From Pseudomonadota bacterium (GTDB lineage: Bacteria > Desulfobacterota > Desulfovibrionia > Desulfovibrionales > Desulfovibrionaceae), in assembly GCA_018817515.1 (NCBI GenBank), contig JAHIUD010000043.1:1-49735 (forward strand): a DNA stretch of 49,735 bases, read 5' to 3'. Position 1 is the stretch's first letter; each line of letters begins with the position of its first letter. Position numbers and translations under genes: made by a program. The notes under the pieces are model-generated. The model searched no databases, was not told the origin of the DNA, and saw only the letters and a program-made list of their open reading frames with translations. Below are positions 27,362-36,273 of the stretch, piece after piece.

Positions 27362-28103
27362 GGGCCTTGCTGTTCTGTTCCGCCCGGGTGGGATATTTGC
27401 CGCAGGCGAAGCGCGGGCTCTCCGGGCAGAAGCCGAGGGATTCGCATTTGGCTCCGGCAGTGGCGAAGATGGCGGGCAGCTCGGCCTTGCACAGGGCCAG
27501 CATGGCCTCTGCCAGGGCGCGGATCTCCCACTGGGCGCGCAGGCAGCAGCGCAGGTGGAAGAAGTGCAAGAGCGCCCGGCAGTTCATGGTGATGACGATC
27601 TTGGTCTCCGCCGCCTGGGGCAGCACGAAGCGCGCGTCTTCCTTTGACTTCTCCTTGCGCCCGTGGGCGTCCAGGATGGATTTCAGGTCGCGGTAGGCGT
27701 TTCCCACCTCGTCCATGAAGGCCTCGAAGCGGGCCCTGGCTTCCGGGATCTTGGCGATGGCCGGGGGCAGGATGAAGTCCATGTCCGAGCCGTCGACGTA
27801 GCGCTGGCTTTGCTGGGAGTAGGAGGCCAGGCGGTGGCGCACGATCTGGTGCGAACAGGCCCGGGAGATGCCCTCCACCGCGAAGGTGAAACTGGCGTGC
27901 TCGATGGGGCTGTCGTGCCCGCTCTCCAGCACCTTGCGCACGAAATCGGCCTGGGCCTCGCGGTCCACCTCGCCGGAAAGGAGCCTTGGCCACATGTCGG
28001 CCACGAAGCCCGCGTGGTAGCACTGGCGGAAAGCGGCATAGATGAGGGCCAGGGCGTCGGGGGTGCTGGCGAGGAGTTCGACCTTGAGTGGTTTGACGGG
28101 CAT
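27354..28103 (-). CDS. thyX: FAD-dependent thymidylate synthase
   Basis: Makes dTMP from dUMP using methylene-tetrahydrofolate and FAD; cytosolic, 249 residues. The ThyX motif RHRLASYSQQSQR (consensus RHRxxSxxxxSxR) is present near residue 90, together with HDSPIEHASFTF and the C-terminal RALLHFFHLRCCLRAQWEIR, which match the substrate-binding parts of ThyX. The C-terminal extension with several cysteines (GAKCESLGFCPESPRFACGKYPTR) could add a metal site and is longer than in many relatives. The folate it uses is linked to the glycine, formate and purine genes of this window. Confidence 0.95.
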   Translation of the reverse strand: MPVKPLKVELLASTPDALALIYAAFRQCYHAGFVADMWPRLLSGEVDREAQADFVRKVLESGHDSPIEHASFTFAVEGISRACSHQIVRHRLASYSQQSQRYVDGSDMDFILPPAIAKIPEARARFEAFMDEVGNAYRDLKSILDAHGRKEKSKEDARFVLPQAAETKIVITMNCRALLHFFHLRCCLRAQWEIRALAEAMLALCKAELPAIFATAGAKCESLGFCPESPRFACGKYPTRAEQNSKALD

Positions 28104-28136
28104 GGGGGCTCCGAAAGGATGAGGTTCGTCCGCGCG

Positions 28137-28658
28137 CTACATGCGCACGCGCTCCAGGACATCGGCCAGCACCTCGGCCAGGGGCGCGTCGGCCGGGGCC
28201 ATGAGGTGCAGGGTCTGCATGAACAGCGGCTCGTAGGAGGTGCGCAGGCGGCCCAGCCGCTCGCGTGCCTGGGCCTGCTCCTCGGGCGTGCCGACCTGGC
28301 GCTGGGCCATGGCCTCCACGCTGGCCATGAGGTAGAGCACCCGGCCCGTAGACTGGATGCGCTGGCGGAAGGCCTCGCCCAGCAGCAGCTTGTGGGGCAC
28401 CTCCACAATGGCCTGGCCGCTGGCCAGGATGCGCTCAAGGGCCTCGCCCGGTTCATCGAGGGGCAAGGTGTGCGCCGCGCAGCCCAGCTCGCGGGCCAGG
28501 CCCTCGGCCACGGCGGACTTGCCGCTGCCGGGCAGCCCGATGATATAAAGGATGCCGCCGCCGGGCATTTGGGGCCTGGGGGCCGGAGTGTCGTGGCGCA
28601 CAACCGTGGCCTTGTCCGGTTCGTCCACCTGAAATTCTTGCCGGATGAACTCTGTCAC
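28137..28658 (-). CDS. Shikimate-kinase-like P-loop ATPase
   Basis: 173 residues from GTG 28658, chosen because AGGGAG lies 9 bases before it on this strand. The order resembles shikimate kinase: Walker A GLPGSGKSA near residues 38-46, acidic PLDEPGEAL, then the lid region and strand GRVLYLMASVEAMAQRQ. The shikimate-binding GGG motif is not visible (the place reads IVEVPHKLL), so it is probably not the ordinary AroK. A variant shikimate kinase or a different small-molecule kinase are both possible. It lies 33 bases upstream of thyX and may share its transcript. Confidence 0.6.
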   Translation of the reverse strand: MTEFIRQEFQVDEPDKATVVRHDTPAPRPQMPGGGILYIIGLPGSGKSAVAEGLARELGCAAHTLPLDEPGEALERILASGQAIVEVPHKLLLGEAFRQRIQSTGRVLYLMASVEAMAQRQVGTPEEQAQARERLGRLRTSYEPLFMQTLHLMAPADAPLAEVLADVLERVRM

Positions 28659-28792
28659 CTGTATGCTCCCTGTGGGCCTTGCCCCTGCTCTCGCAGCCTG
28701 TTGCCGCATGCGGACAGGCAGGGTATAGCCCAACCAGAGGCCAGGGACAAGCCGTACGGCTGATGGCCGAATCTCGCGAGCGGGAGGGGCGT

Positions 28793-29764
28793 ATGCCGAG
28801 AGAACTGGTGCACTGGATGGTGGCCGAGCGCGCAGCCGCGCTGCTGGACTCCGGCCCCTTTGGCCCGGCCCTGAGGAAATGCCCGAACGGCTTGCGCTAT
28901 GGCGCGGTGTTCCACGATGTGCTCTTCTACCTGCGCGGCGAGCATCCCGAGGTGCTCAAGCTCCTGCCGCAGCGCCTGCACGGGGTCCACGGCGAGGACA
29001 CCTATGAGCTGCTGCGGACCTATGCCCCGCACATGTTCAAGTTGCGCAGCATGGCGCTGCCCACGGCCTTTTTCGTGGGGCTTGTTTCGCATATCTTCGC
29101 CGATGCCACGATCCACCCCATGGTCTACCACTTTACGGGAAACTACTACGACGAGGATCCCGTGCGCCGCACCAAGGCCGTGCGCAGGCACCGCACCCTG
29201 GAAACGCTGCTGGACATGGTTGCCGCCGGGGGGCCGGAGGCGGTGGAGAAGACCTCGCTGCGGGCAGTGGTCAATGGCGTGGAGGGGCCGCTTTCCCTGG
29301 CCTTTCCGCAGGAGCTCTTGGGCGGCATGGCCGGAGTGGAGGCCGCGACTGCCACCAAGAGCTATGCCGACGCCCTGGACACCTTTTGCACAGTGCAGGC
29401 CCTGACCCGCATGCCGACCCTGGCCAACCTGCTGCGCGAGTTCGAGGGCTGGCTTCCGGACAAGGGGCGCGAGGTGGCGGCCCTGTTCTACGCGCCGAAA
29501 CTTTGGGACCTGCGCGCCTCGGTGTCCGGTCCGCTGACCTTCCGCAATCCCATCACGGGCAATGTGTTCACCCAGTCCCTGGACGGGCTCATGGATCTGG
29601 CCGCGCGCCAGACGGCCTGGTTCTGCGCCAGCCAGGCGCAGAGCCTGAGCGCCAACGGCAGCCTGGCCGAGACCGCGCCCGGGCCTTCCCTGGACATGGG
29701 GGTTGCGAGCGTATCCTCCAGCCAGGCCAGCCACTTCGCGGCGCGCGTCCTGCCGCCGGAATAG
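28793..29764 (+). CDS. Zinc-dependent phospholipase C-family protein
   Basis: 323 residues, no signal peptide seen. It matches the zinc-dependent phospholipase C/S1-P1 nuclease fold: MPRELVHWMVAERAA start, then GAVFHDVLFYLRG and VGLVSHIFADATIHPM with the histidine and aspartate ligands expected for the zinc cluster. The C-terminal half is helical and of uncertain role. A GGGAGGGGC ribosome site precedes ATG 28793; TTGCCG (28701) with TATAGC (28724) at a 17-base spacing could be the promoter. Without a signal it would act in the cytosol, so secreted lipase activity is doubtful. It is divergent from the shikimate-kinase-like gene. Confidence 0.7.
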   Translation: MPRELVHWMVAERAAALLDSGPFGPALRKCPNGLRYGAVFHDVLFYLRGEHPEVLKLLPQRLHGVHGEDTYELLRTYAPHMFKLRSMALPTAFFVGLVSHIFADATIHPMVYHFTGNYYDEDPVRRTKAVRRHRTLETLLDMVAAGGPEAVEKTSLRAVVNGVEGPLSLAFPQELLGGMAGVEAATATKSYADALDTFCTVQALTRMPTLANLLREFEGWLPDKGREVAALFYAPKLWDLRASVSGPLTFRNPITGNVFTQSLDGLMDLAARQTAWFCASQAQSLSANGSLAETAPGPSLDMGVASVSSSQASHFAARVLPPE

Positions 29765-29940
29765 GCCCGCAGGCAGAAACCAGCCGATCCCTCCCGCAGC
29801 ACTCGAAGCCTCCGAATCACCTGAAGCACCCGGCCCGGCATGGCCCCGCCTCTTCGCCCGCAAGCGAGGAGACGGGGTCGCGCCATTTCTGCGCCGCGGC
29901 ATTATTCCAAGGCAGCATGAAAAAAAGTTGCCTGCCTGCC

Positions 29941-29967
29941 TAAAGAATTCCGGCGGCAGTCCGAAAA
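29941..29967 (+). promoter_or_regulatory. Sigma-28 (FliA) promoter of flagellin
   Basis: TAAA (29941-29944), exactly 15 bases, then TCCGAAAA (29960-29967) fit the consensus TAAA-N15-GCCGATAA at most positions. It implies an untranslated leader of about 95 bases before the flagellin start. Within the 304-base gap (29765-30068) nothing else is recognisable; no terminator follows the preceding gene. The leader has two GGA motifs (near 30017 and 30055) of the kind CsrA binds; this is speculative. Confidence 0.7.
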
Positions 29968-30068
29968 GGAGTGCGTAGAAACAATCGGATTGGCCCCTCA
30001 GGCGATGTCGCCCCATGAGGACCACCGAATGGCATGGAAGCCAAAAAACATTCAAGGAGGAAATGGTT

Positions 30069-30965
30069 ATGTCACTTACCATTAACCACAACATGATGGC
30101 TCAATCGACTGCCCGTATTCTGGGACAGTCCTATCAGGCCCTGGCCACTTCGACTCAGCGCCTGTCTTCGGGTCTGCGCGTGAACACCGCAGCCGACGAC
30201 GCCGCCGGCTTGGCAGTCCGCGAAATCATGCGCGCGGAAATCACGAGCTTGCAGCAGGGCATCCGCAACGCCAATGACGCCATCTCGATGATCCAGACCG
30301 CTGACGGCGCGCTGGGCGTTATCGACGAGAAGCTCATCCGCATGAAGGAACTGGCCATGCAGGCGTCCACCGGCACCTACTCGTCGGACCAGCGCCTCAT
30401 CATCGACTCGGAGTACCAGGCCATGGCTTCGGAAATTACCCGAATCGCCAACGCCACCGACTTCAACGGCATTCACCTGCTCAACGGCAACCTCTCCGGC
30501 ACCTCCGCCACCCACAACGGCAATGGCATCAAGGCCACCGGCCCCATGAAGGTCCACTTCGGCACCGGCAACGACTCCGCTGAAGACTACTACTACATTT
30601 CCATCAGCGGCTCCACGGCCTCGTCCCTGGGCGTTGGCCTCTCCGCCACCGGCGCCAACGGCAAGTCCATCTCCACCCAGGCCCTGGCTCAGCAGGCCCT
30701 GGACGCCCTGAACAACGCCATCATCTCCAAGGACAAGATCCGCGCCAACCTGGGCTCCATGCAGAACCGTCTGCAGAACACCATCACCAACCTGGCCATC
30801 CAGGCTGAGAACACCCAGGCTGCCGAGTCGAGCGTCTCCGACGTCGACGTGGCCACGGAAATGACCGAGTTCACCCGTCAGCAGATTCTGACCCAGTCTG
30901 CGGTGGCCATGCTGTCCCAGGCCAACGGCCTCGGCCGACTGGCCATGCAGCTCATCGGCGGCTAA
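30069..30965 (+). CDS. fliC: Flagellin
   Basis: Subunit of the flagellar filament, exported through the flagellar type III system; 298 residues. The D0/D1 N-terminus (MSLTINHNMMAQSTARILG, then RLSSGLRVNTAADDAAGLA) and C-terminus (SVSDVDVATEMTEFTRQQIL, ending in AMQLIGG) are classical. The short variable middle (about 140-200, rich in Gly/Ser/Thr) is small for a flagellin. ATG 30069 is placed 8 bases after AGGAGG; ATG 30063 is too close. It is followed after a hairpin (31005-31032) by fliD and fliS. Confidence 0.96.
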   Translation: MSLTINHNMMAQSTARILGQSYQALATSTQRLSSGLRVNTAADDAAGLAVREIMRAEITSLQQGIRNANDAISMIQTADGALGVIDEKLIRMKELAMQASTGTYSSDQRLIIDSEYQAMASEITRIANATDFNGIHLLNGNLSGTSATHNGNGIKATGPMKVHFGTGNDSAEDYYYISISGSTASSLGVGLSATGANGKSISTQALAQQALDALNNAIISKDKIRANLGSMQNRLQNTITNLAIQAENTQAAESSVSDVDVATEMTEFTRQQILTQSAVAMLSQANGLGRLAMQLIGG

Positions 30966-31004
30966 CGCTAGCGGGCGCAAGGTCCCTCAACGGCAATAGG
31001 AAAC

Positions 31005-31032
31005 ACATGGGCCGCCGCAAGGCGGCCCATGT
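31005..31032 (+). terminator. Hairpin after flagellin
   Basis: A 12-base arm (31005-31016) pairs perfectly with 31021-31032 around a GCAA tetraloop. There is no T-run; it may terminate weakly or protect the flagellin mRNA end, which would help make flagellin more abundant than FliD. Confidence 0.7.
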
Positions 31033-31037
31033 CATTC

Positions 31038-31053
31038 TGGCACCAGGCTTGCA
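31038..31053 (+). promoter_or_regulatory. Sigma-54 promoter of fliD
   Basis: TGGCAC (31038-31043), five bases, TTGC (31049-31052) then A is a full match to the -24/-12 consensus, 57 bases before the fliD start. It needs an enhancer-binding activator such as a FlrC-type protein; none is in this window. Confidence 0.75.
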
Positions 31054-31109
31054 AAATATCCGTGGGGTAACAGGACCAGGAAATATTTTCCCTCACAGAG
31101 GTGGCAAGC

Positions 31110-32822
31110 ATGGCAACGTCGATTACATCCGCATACACTTCCGGGCAGGTCAACATCAGTGGCCTGGGCAACGGCACGGACTTCAACGCCCTCATTGACG
31201 GGCTGGTGAAGGCCGAAACAGTCCACATCACCACTCTGGAGAACTGGAAGCAGGATTGGAACGACAAGGTCGAGCAGTTCCAGGCGCTCAACACCAAGAT
31301 GCTCTCGCTTAAGACAACGCTGGAAGGCATCGACACAATGGACTCCTTCGTGGTCAAGGCCGTCTCCACCACCGATTCCACGGCCCTCACCGCCACGGCG
31401 GACAGCACCGCCCAGGTTTCCACGCACAGCGTCATCGTCGGCCAGCTGGCCCAGAACGACATCCTGACCACGGCTTCCGGCGTGAGTTTCCTCACCACCT
31501 CTGTGATGACCTCCAACTCCAACATCACTTTTTCCTACGCGGGCACCAGCATCACCCTCTCCAACGTTTCCGCGGGCACCACCCTCACGGGTCTGGTCAA
31601 CTACATCAACAACAACGCCCTTTGCAGCGGCAAGATCAAGGCGACCACCATCTATGACGGCTCGGTCTACCACCTGCAGATCTACGGCCTGGGCCAGGGC
31701 GACGCAAACCAGGTGATCATCTCGAACACCGGCGGCCTGGTCTTCCAGCCCGCAGCCTTTGACAATACCCAGAACGCCCAAAGCTCGCACATCAAGGTTG
31801 ATGGATATCCCGTGGGCGCGGCCACCTGGCTCTCGCGAGATTCGAACACGGTGTCGGACATCGTCCCCGGCGTGACGTTGAACCTCAAGAAGGCCGACCC
31901 TACAAACGTCTTGCAGATAGACATCAGCACTGACAAGGAAGCCATCAAGGAGAACATCAAAACCTTCGTGGCCCAGGTTAATGAAGTGCGCACCATGATC
32001 AAGGAGATGACCAAGGTCGACACGACGAACGCCGACAGCCCGAAGGCCTCGCTGCTCACCGGCAACTACGCCGTGCAGATGATCTCCACGCAGCTCAAGG
32101 ACGTCTGCGCCGACAAGGCGCTTGGTTTCAATTATTACAGCGTGTCCGGGGGCACCATCACCGGCGATTACTTTTCGTCGCTGTCCCAGCTCGGCATCAG
32201 CACCGACTCGGACCAGGGCTCAATCACCAGCGGCCTGCTCGTCCTCGACGAGGATGTGCTGAACAGCGCCCTGGCTACCGACCCGGACGCCGTGGCCAAG
32301 CTCTTCGCCGCCGACTACCTGGGCGAGAGCCAGTCCCCGGACTTCACCTACCTCTCGCACATCGGCGGCACCACCAAGGCCGGAAGCTACGAGGTGAGCA
32401 TCACCACCGACGGCACGGGGATCACCAGCGCCACCATCAACGGGCATGCCGCCGGAATCGACGGCTGGAGGATCACCGGCGCCTATGGCTACGACGAGGC
32501 GGGTCTCGTCATCCAGTTGGACAACCAGGTGCTGAACAACACCACCACCGGCACGGTTAACCTGAAGCTGGGCAAGGCCGGGGAGATGATCAGCAAGCTC
32601 AAGGAGATCACCAGCAGCACCACCGGCCCCCTGCACATTCTGGAAGAGAACTACGGCGACATCACCGACAGCATCGACAAGAAGATCGACTACGAAACCA
32701 CACGCATCGCCAAGCTCAAGGCGTCGATGCAGGAAAAATACGCGCGGCTGGATGCGCTCCTGGGGAAGCTTGCTCAACAGCAGACTCAGTTGACGAGCGC
32801 CATCACCCAGCTCACCAGCTAG
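31110..32822 (+). CDS. fliD: Flagellar filament cap protein FliD
   Basis: Pentameric cap at the tip of the filament that guides flagellin folding; 570 residues. The N-terminus ISGLGNGTDFNALIDGLVKAE is the FliD signature, and a coiled-coil-like C-terminus (KKIDYETTRIAKLKASMQEKYARLDALLGKL) completes it. The middle is rich in Thr/Ser and beta-prone, as usual. ATG 31110 is preceded by AGAGGTGG; GTG 31101 is an alternative. fliS starts 34 bases downstream, so the two are a unit. Its own sigma-54 promoter lies upstream. Confidence 0.95.
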   Translation: MATSITSAYTSGQVNISGLGNGTDFNALIDGLVKAETVHITTLENWKQDWNDKVEQFQALNTKMLSLKTTLEGIDTMDSFVVKAVSTTDSTALTATADSTAQVSTHSVIVGQLAQNDILTTASGVSFLTTSVMTSNSNITFSYAGTSITLSNVSAGTTLTGLVNYINNNALCSGKIKATTIYDGSVYHLQIYGLGQGDANQVIISNTGGLVFQPAAFDNTQNAQSSHIKVDGYPVGAATWLSRDSNTVSDIVPGVTLNLKKADPTNVLQIDISTDKEAIKENIKTFVAQVNEVRTMIKEMTKVDTTNADSPKASLLTGNYAVQMISTQLKDVCADKALGFNYYSVSGGTITGDYFSSLSQLGISTDSDQGSITSGLLVLDEDVLNSALATDPDAVAKLFAADYLGESQSPDFTYLSHIGGTTKAGSYEVSITTDGTGITSATINGHAAGIDGWRITGAYGYDEAGLVIQLDNQVLNNTTTGTVNLKLGKAGEMISKLKEITSSTTGPLHILEENYGDITDSIDKKIDYETTRIAKLKASMQEKYARLDALLGKLAQQQTQLTSAITQLTS

Positions 32823-32856
32823 CGTAGGCTCAAGCAAGCAGGAGGAGGCGAAGCCC

Positions 32857-33558
32857 ATGCTCAAGGCCGCCAAGGCATATCTTTCAACGCAGGTCACCAC
32901 CGCCACCCAGGGTGATCTGCTGCTTATGCTGTATGACACGGCCATCAAGCACATCAAGCTGGCCAAGGACAAGATCGCCGAGCGCGACTTCGCAGCCAAG
33001 GGCATCCTCATCACCAAGGCCATTGAGATCATCAGCGAGCTGCACGAGAGCCTGAACAAGGAGAGGGGCGGAGACGTCGCCCTGAACCTGAGCCGCATGT
33101 ACTTCATGTGCAACACCAGGTTGTTGCAGGCGAATATGGAGATGAATCCGAAGAAGCTGGATGAGGTGGTGGCGATCTTGACCGGCCTGCGCCAGGCCTT
33201 CGCCCAGATCATTCCGGGTCAGGAGGGCAGGGCCCCGGCCTCGCAGTCCGCTGTGCTGCGCCCGGAGGCGGAATCTGCGCCAGCCGCCAAGCCTGTTGCC
33301 GCCGCGCCGTCCTACCCGACGGCGTATCCGTCAGCCTACCCGCTGTCGGGCACCCCAGCGGTCACCCCGCCTGCTGCCCAGCCTGCAACCCCGACCGCGA
33401 TACCCGAGGCGTCGCCAGCCGCGCCCGAGGCGTCTGTTGCAGCAGTGGCGCCCGTTGCCGAGACCGCCGAGACCGCCGCAGTCGCGCCGGAACCCGACCG
33501 CGCTCCGGTGAACACCGCGCGTTTCCGGGCCGCCAGCGCCTACGCCAATTCCCACTAG
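32857..33558 (+). CDS. fliS: Flagellar chaperone FliS with a long Pro/Ala tail
   Basis: Cytosolic chaperone that binds flagellin's C-terminus and prevents early polymerisation; 233 residues. Residues 1-125 are a complete FliS four-helix bundle (QGDLLLMLYDTAIKHI, LNKERGGDVALNLSRMYFMCN). Most FliS proteins end there at about 130. The extra 100 or so residues are Pro/Ala/Tyr/Glu-rich, with short repeats such as YPTAYPSAYP and EASPAAPEAS, and look disordered. AGCAGGAGGAGG precedes the ATG. The transcript ends at the terminator 33597-33645. Confidence 0.9.
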   Translation: MLKAAKAYLSTQVTTATQGDLLLMLYDTAIKHIKLAKDKIAERDFAAKGILITKAIEIISELHESLNKERGGDVALNLSRMYFMCNTRLLQANMEMNPKKLDEVVAILTGLRQAFAQIIPGQEGRAPASQSAVLRPEAESAPAAKPVAAAPSYPTAYPSAYPLSGTPAVTPPAAQPATPTAIPEASPAAPEASVAAVAPVAETAETAAVAPEPDRAPVNTARFRAASAYANSH

Positions 33559-33596
33559 CGCTCTGTCACAGCCGGCAGTCCGCTGCGCTGCAACAG

Positions 33597-33645
33597 AAAG
33601 ATCAAAGCCTCACGTACCGGAAGTGCGTGAGGCTTTGATCTTTTT
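33597..33645. terminator. Strong terminator between fliS and RNase J
   Basis: An 18-base arm (33597-33614) pairs perfectly with 33626-33643 and runs into TTTTT on the plus strand; it also lies downstream of the minus-strand rnj, so it can stop both. Confidence 0.9.
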
Positions 33646-33706
33646 GCGCCAGCAGCGCAACCGTCCTGAATGACCTGTAATTATTACTTGGAACGGTCCG
33701 CCAGCG

Positions 33707-35365
33707 CTAGATGGCGATGATCAGCGGCACCACAACGGGGTCGCGGTCGAGCACGGTGCGGAAGAAGCGCCGCAGCGCCATGCGCACGCGCTCCTTGAGC
33801 TTCTTGATATTGCCCTTGGGGGCGTTCTCTACTTCCTCCATGACCACGCACTTGGCGTCCTCCAGCAGGTGGGCGTATTGCTGCTCGAACACGAAGCCCT
33901 TGGACACGATGTCCGGGCCCAGCGTGATCTCGCCGGTCTCCTTGTCGATGACCAGAAGCACCACCACCATGCCTTCCCCGGCCAGAAGCTGGCGTTCTTT
34001 CAGCACGCTCTGGCCCACGTCGCCCACACCCTTGCCGTCCACCAGGATGCGCTCGGCGGGAACGGCGTCCTCCAGGCGGATGCCCTGGGACAAAATGGTC
34101 AGGGGCTGCCCGTCCTCCAGGACCATGGCCCGCTCGGGCATGACGCCGCACTCCACGGCCAGGCGCGAGTGCTTCACCAGGTGGCGGTATTCGCCGTGGA
34201 TGGGCACGAAGTACTTGGGCCGAACCGCCTCCAGCATGATGCGCAGCTCCTCGCGGTGGGCGTGGCCCGAGGCGTGGATGGCCTGGACCTTCTCGTAGAG
34301 CACCTCTGCGCCCAGCTTGTAGAGCCGGTTGATGACCTTGGTGATGGCCAGCACGTTGCCGGGGATGAAGCGTGAGGAGAGGAGCACCAGGTCGCCCTTC
34401 TTGATGCGCATCTGGCGGTGCTCGTCCAGCGACATGCGCGACAGCGCGGCCAGCGGCTCGCCCTGGGAGCCGGTGACCACAAGCACCACCTGCTCGTCGG
34501 GCAGGCTTGAGGTCTCCTCCACCTCCAGCAGGGTGCCGGCGGGGATGCGCAGATAGCCGAGCTCGCGCGCCAGGTCGATGTTGCGGGCCAGGCTCTTGCC
34601 GGAAATGGCGACCTTGCGCCCGCAGGCGGCGGCCAGGTCGAAGATCTCCTGCAGGCGCTGGATGTGGCTGGAGAACAGCGTGACGATGATGCGGCCTCTC
34701 GCCTTGTCGAAGATCTCGCGCAGGGAGGCCATGATCTCGCGCTCGGTAAGCGCGAAGCCGTCGCGCTCGACGTTGGTCGAGTCGGAGAGCAGGAGCTTGA
34801 CCCCGGGCTCGGCGAAGCGGCGGATGGCGTCCATGTCGGTCATGTGGCCGTCCATGGGGTTGCGGTCGATCTTGAAGTCGCCGGTGTGCAGCACGCGCCC
34901 CATGGGGGTCTCGATGCCCAGCGCGTAGCCCTTGATGATGGAGTGGCAGACCGGGATGAAGTTGAAGGCGAACGGGCCTATCTCCACGCGGTCGCCGGGC
35001 TTCACGGGCCTAAGGTCGGCCGGGATGCCGCGTTCTTTCAGCTTGGCGTTCACCAGGGCCAGGGTGAAGTCCGAGCCGTACACCGGTACGTCGATGTGCG
35101 GCAAAAGCCAGGGCAGGGCGCCGATGTGGTCCTCGTGCCCGTGGGTCAGCACCACGGCCTTGAGCTTGTCTTTTTCGGCCAGGATGTGCTCAAAGCGCGG
35201 GATGACCACGTCCACGCCGAAGAGGTAGTCCTCGGGGAACATGAGCCCGCAGTCCACCAGCACGGTGGAGCCCTGGGCCTTGAAGGCCATGCAGTTGAGG
35301 CCGATTTCCCCCAGGCCGCCCAGGGGATGGATGGTCAGTTCGTCCTGGCCGTGTGTCAGCGCCAT
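33707..35365 (-). CDS. rnj: Ribonuclease J
   Basis: Metallo-beta-lactamase-fold RNase with 5'-3' exonuclease and endonuclease action, active in mRNA decay and rRNA maturation; 552 residues. The zinc motif HGHEDH is near residues 75-80, with GDFKIDRNPMDG and SGHAHREEL as further ligands. The beta-CASP and C-terminal domains are full length. AAGGAG precedes the start at 35365, which I chose over longer frames because MALTHGQDELTIHPLGGLGEIG is the family N-terminus. plsC lies 8 bases upstream on the same strand, so the two genes form an operon. Confidence 0.95.
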   Translation of the reverse strand: MALTHGQDELTIHPLGGLGEIGLNCMAFKAQGSTVLVDCGLMFPEDYLFGVDVVIPRFEHILAEKDKLKAVVLTHGHEDHIGALPWLLPHIDVPVYGSDFTLALVNAKLKERGIPADLRPVKPGDRVEIGPFAFNFIPVCHSIIKGYALGIETPMGRVLHTGDFKIDRNPMDGHMTDMDAIRRFAEPGVKLLLSDSTNVERDGFALTEREIMASLREIFDKARGRIIVTLFSSHIQRLQEIFDLAAACGRKVAISGKSLARNIDLARELGYLRIPAGTLLEVEETSSLPDEQVVLVVTGSQGEPLAALSRMSLDEHRQMRIKKGDLVLLSSRFIPGNVLAITKVINRLYKLGAEVLYEKVQAIHASGHAHREELRIMLEAVRPKYFVPIHGEYRHLVKHSRLAVECGVMPERAMVLEDGQPLTILSQGIRLEDAVPAERILVDGKGVGDVGQSVLKERQLLAGEGMVVVLLVIDKETGEITLGPDIVSKGFVFEQQYAHLLEDAKCVVMEEVENAPKGNIKKLKERVRMALRRFFRTVLDRDPVVVPLIIAI

Positions 35366-35373
35366 ATTTTTGG

Positions 35374-36093
35374 TCAGCTCCTTGCCAGTTTTTGGTAGGC
35401 GTCGTTCATGAGGGCGTACATGTCGTCCTTGAACTTTTCGCGGTCTTTCATGGTGTAGGCGCTGGGGTCCACCGGGGGCAGGGCGCGCAGGCGCACCGGC
35501 TGGTCGGGGTTGAAGAAGCGCTTGCCCTTGGGCAAGATCTTGCCGGTGCCATCCATGACCAGCGGGGCCACGGGCAGGCCGCACTTGAGCGCCAGCACCA
35601 CGGCGCCCACCTTGAAGTCCATGAGCTTGTCGAGGTCGGTGTTGCGCGTGCCCTCGGGGAAGATGAGCGGCGAGATGCCGCCCTGCGCTGCCGCTGCGGC
35701 CTCGTCCAGGCTCTTCATGGCCGAGCGGCGGTTTTCGCGCCGGATGGAAATGTGCCCGGCATTGCCCAGGGCCTTGCCGTAAATGGGGATCTTGAACAGG
35801 CTCTCCTTGGCCACGAAGCGCATGTGGTAGTCCCTCAGGACGTCGAACAGGATGGGGATGTCGAACAGGCTCTGGTGATTGCACATGAACACGTAGTGGC
35901 CGTTGGGGTCCAGGGCGGAGAGGTCGGCCTGGACCTTGATGCCCGCCATGCGCAGCATGAAGCTGCCATAGGTTTTGCCCGGCCAGTCGCGCTCGTCGGC
36001 GGTGGCCTTTTCCTGGTCCAGCAAAAGCTGCTTGATGCTGTAGTAGATCGTGGTAGGCACGAGCATGAAGAAGAAGCGCAGTACTCTGAACAT
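35374..36093 (-). CDS. plsC: 1-acyl-sn-glycerol-3-phosphate acyltransferase
   Basis: Inner-membrane enzyme converting lysophosphatidate to phosphatidate; 239 residues from ATG 36093 (AGGG lies 5-6 bases before it; ATG 36099 would have the site too close). A hydrophobic N-terminal segment (FFFMLVPTTIYYSI) anchors it. The catalytic motif is NHQSLFD near residue 73; FPEGTRN follows, and VAPLVMDGTG completes motif IV. All four acyltransferase blocks are intact. It is immediately upstream of rnj. The fusA-like gene upstream is separated by its own terminator. Confidence 0.93.
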   Translation of the reverse strand: MFRVLRFFFMLVPTTIYYSIKQLLLDQEKATADERDWPGKTYGSFMLRMAGIKVQADLSALDPNGHYVFMCNHQSLFDIPILFDVLRDYHMRFVAKESLFKIPIYGKALGNAGHISIRRENRRSAMKSLDEAAAAAQGGISPLIFPEGTRNTDLDKLMDFKVGAVVLALKCGLPVAPLVMDGTGKILPKGKRFFNPDQPVRLRALPPVDPSAYTMKDREKFKDDMYALMNDAYQKLARS

Positions 36094-36215
36094 AACCATC
36101 CCTGTGAGTGTCTTGTAGACGCTCCTCTACGTGAAAAGACAGCCCTGCACAAGCCAGCCCGCAACAGATGTTCCGGGCCGGACAGGGCCGCTGCATGCTG
36201 TCCGGGTGCGTCATG

Positions 36216-36245
36216 AAAAAGGCGGCGGAGATGTACCCCGCCGCC
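36216..36245 (-). terminator. Terminator of the EF-G-like gene
   Basis: On the minus strand GGCGGCGG (36245-36238) pairs with CCGCCGCC (36228-36221) and is followed by TTTTT (36220-36216). It ends the EF-G-like transcript before plsC. Confidence 0.85.
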
Positions 36246-36273
36246 CGTGCAATGCATGCGTCGCCCGCCTGGG

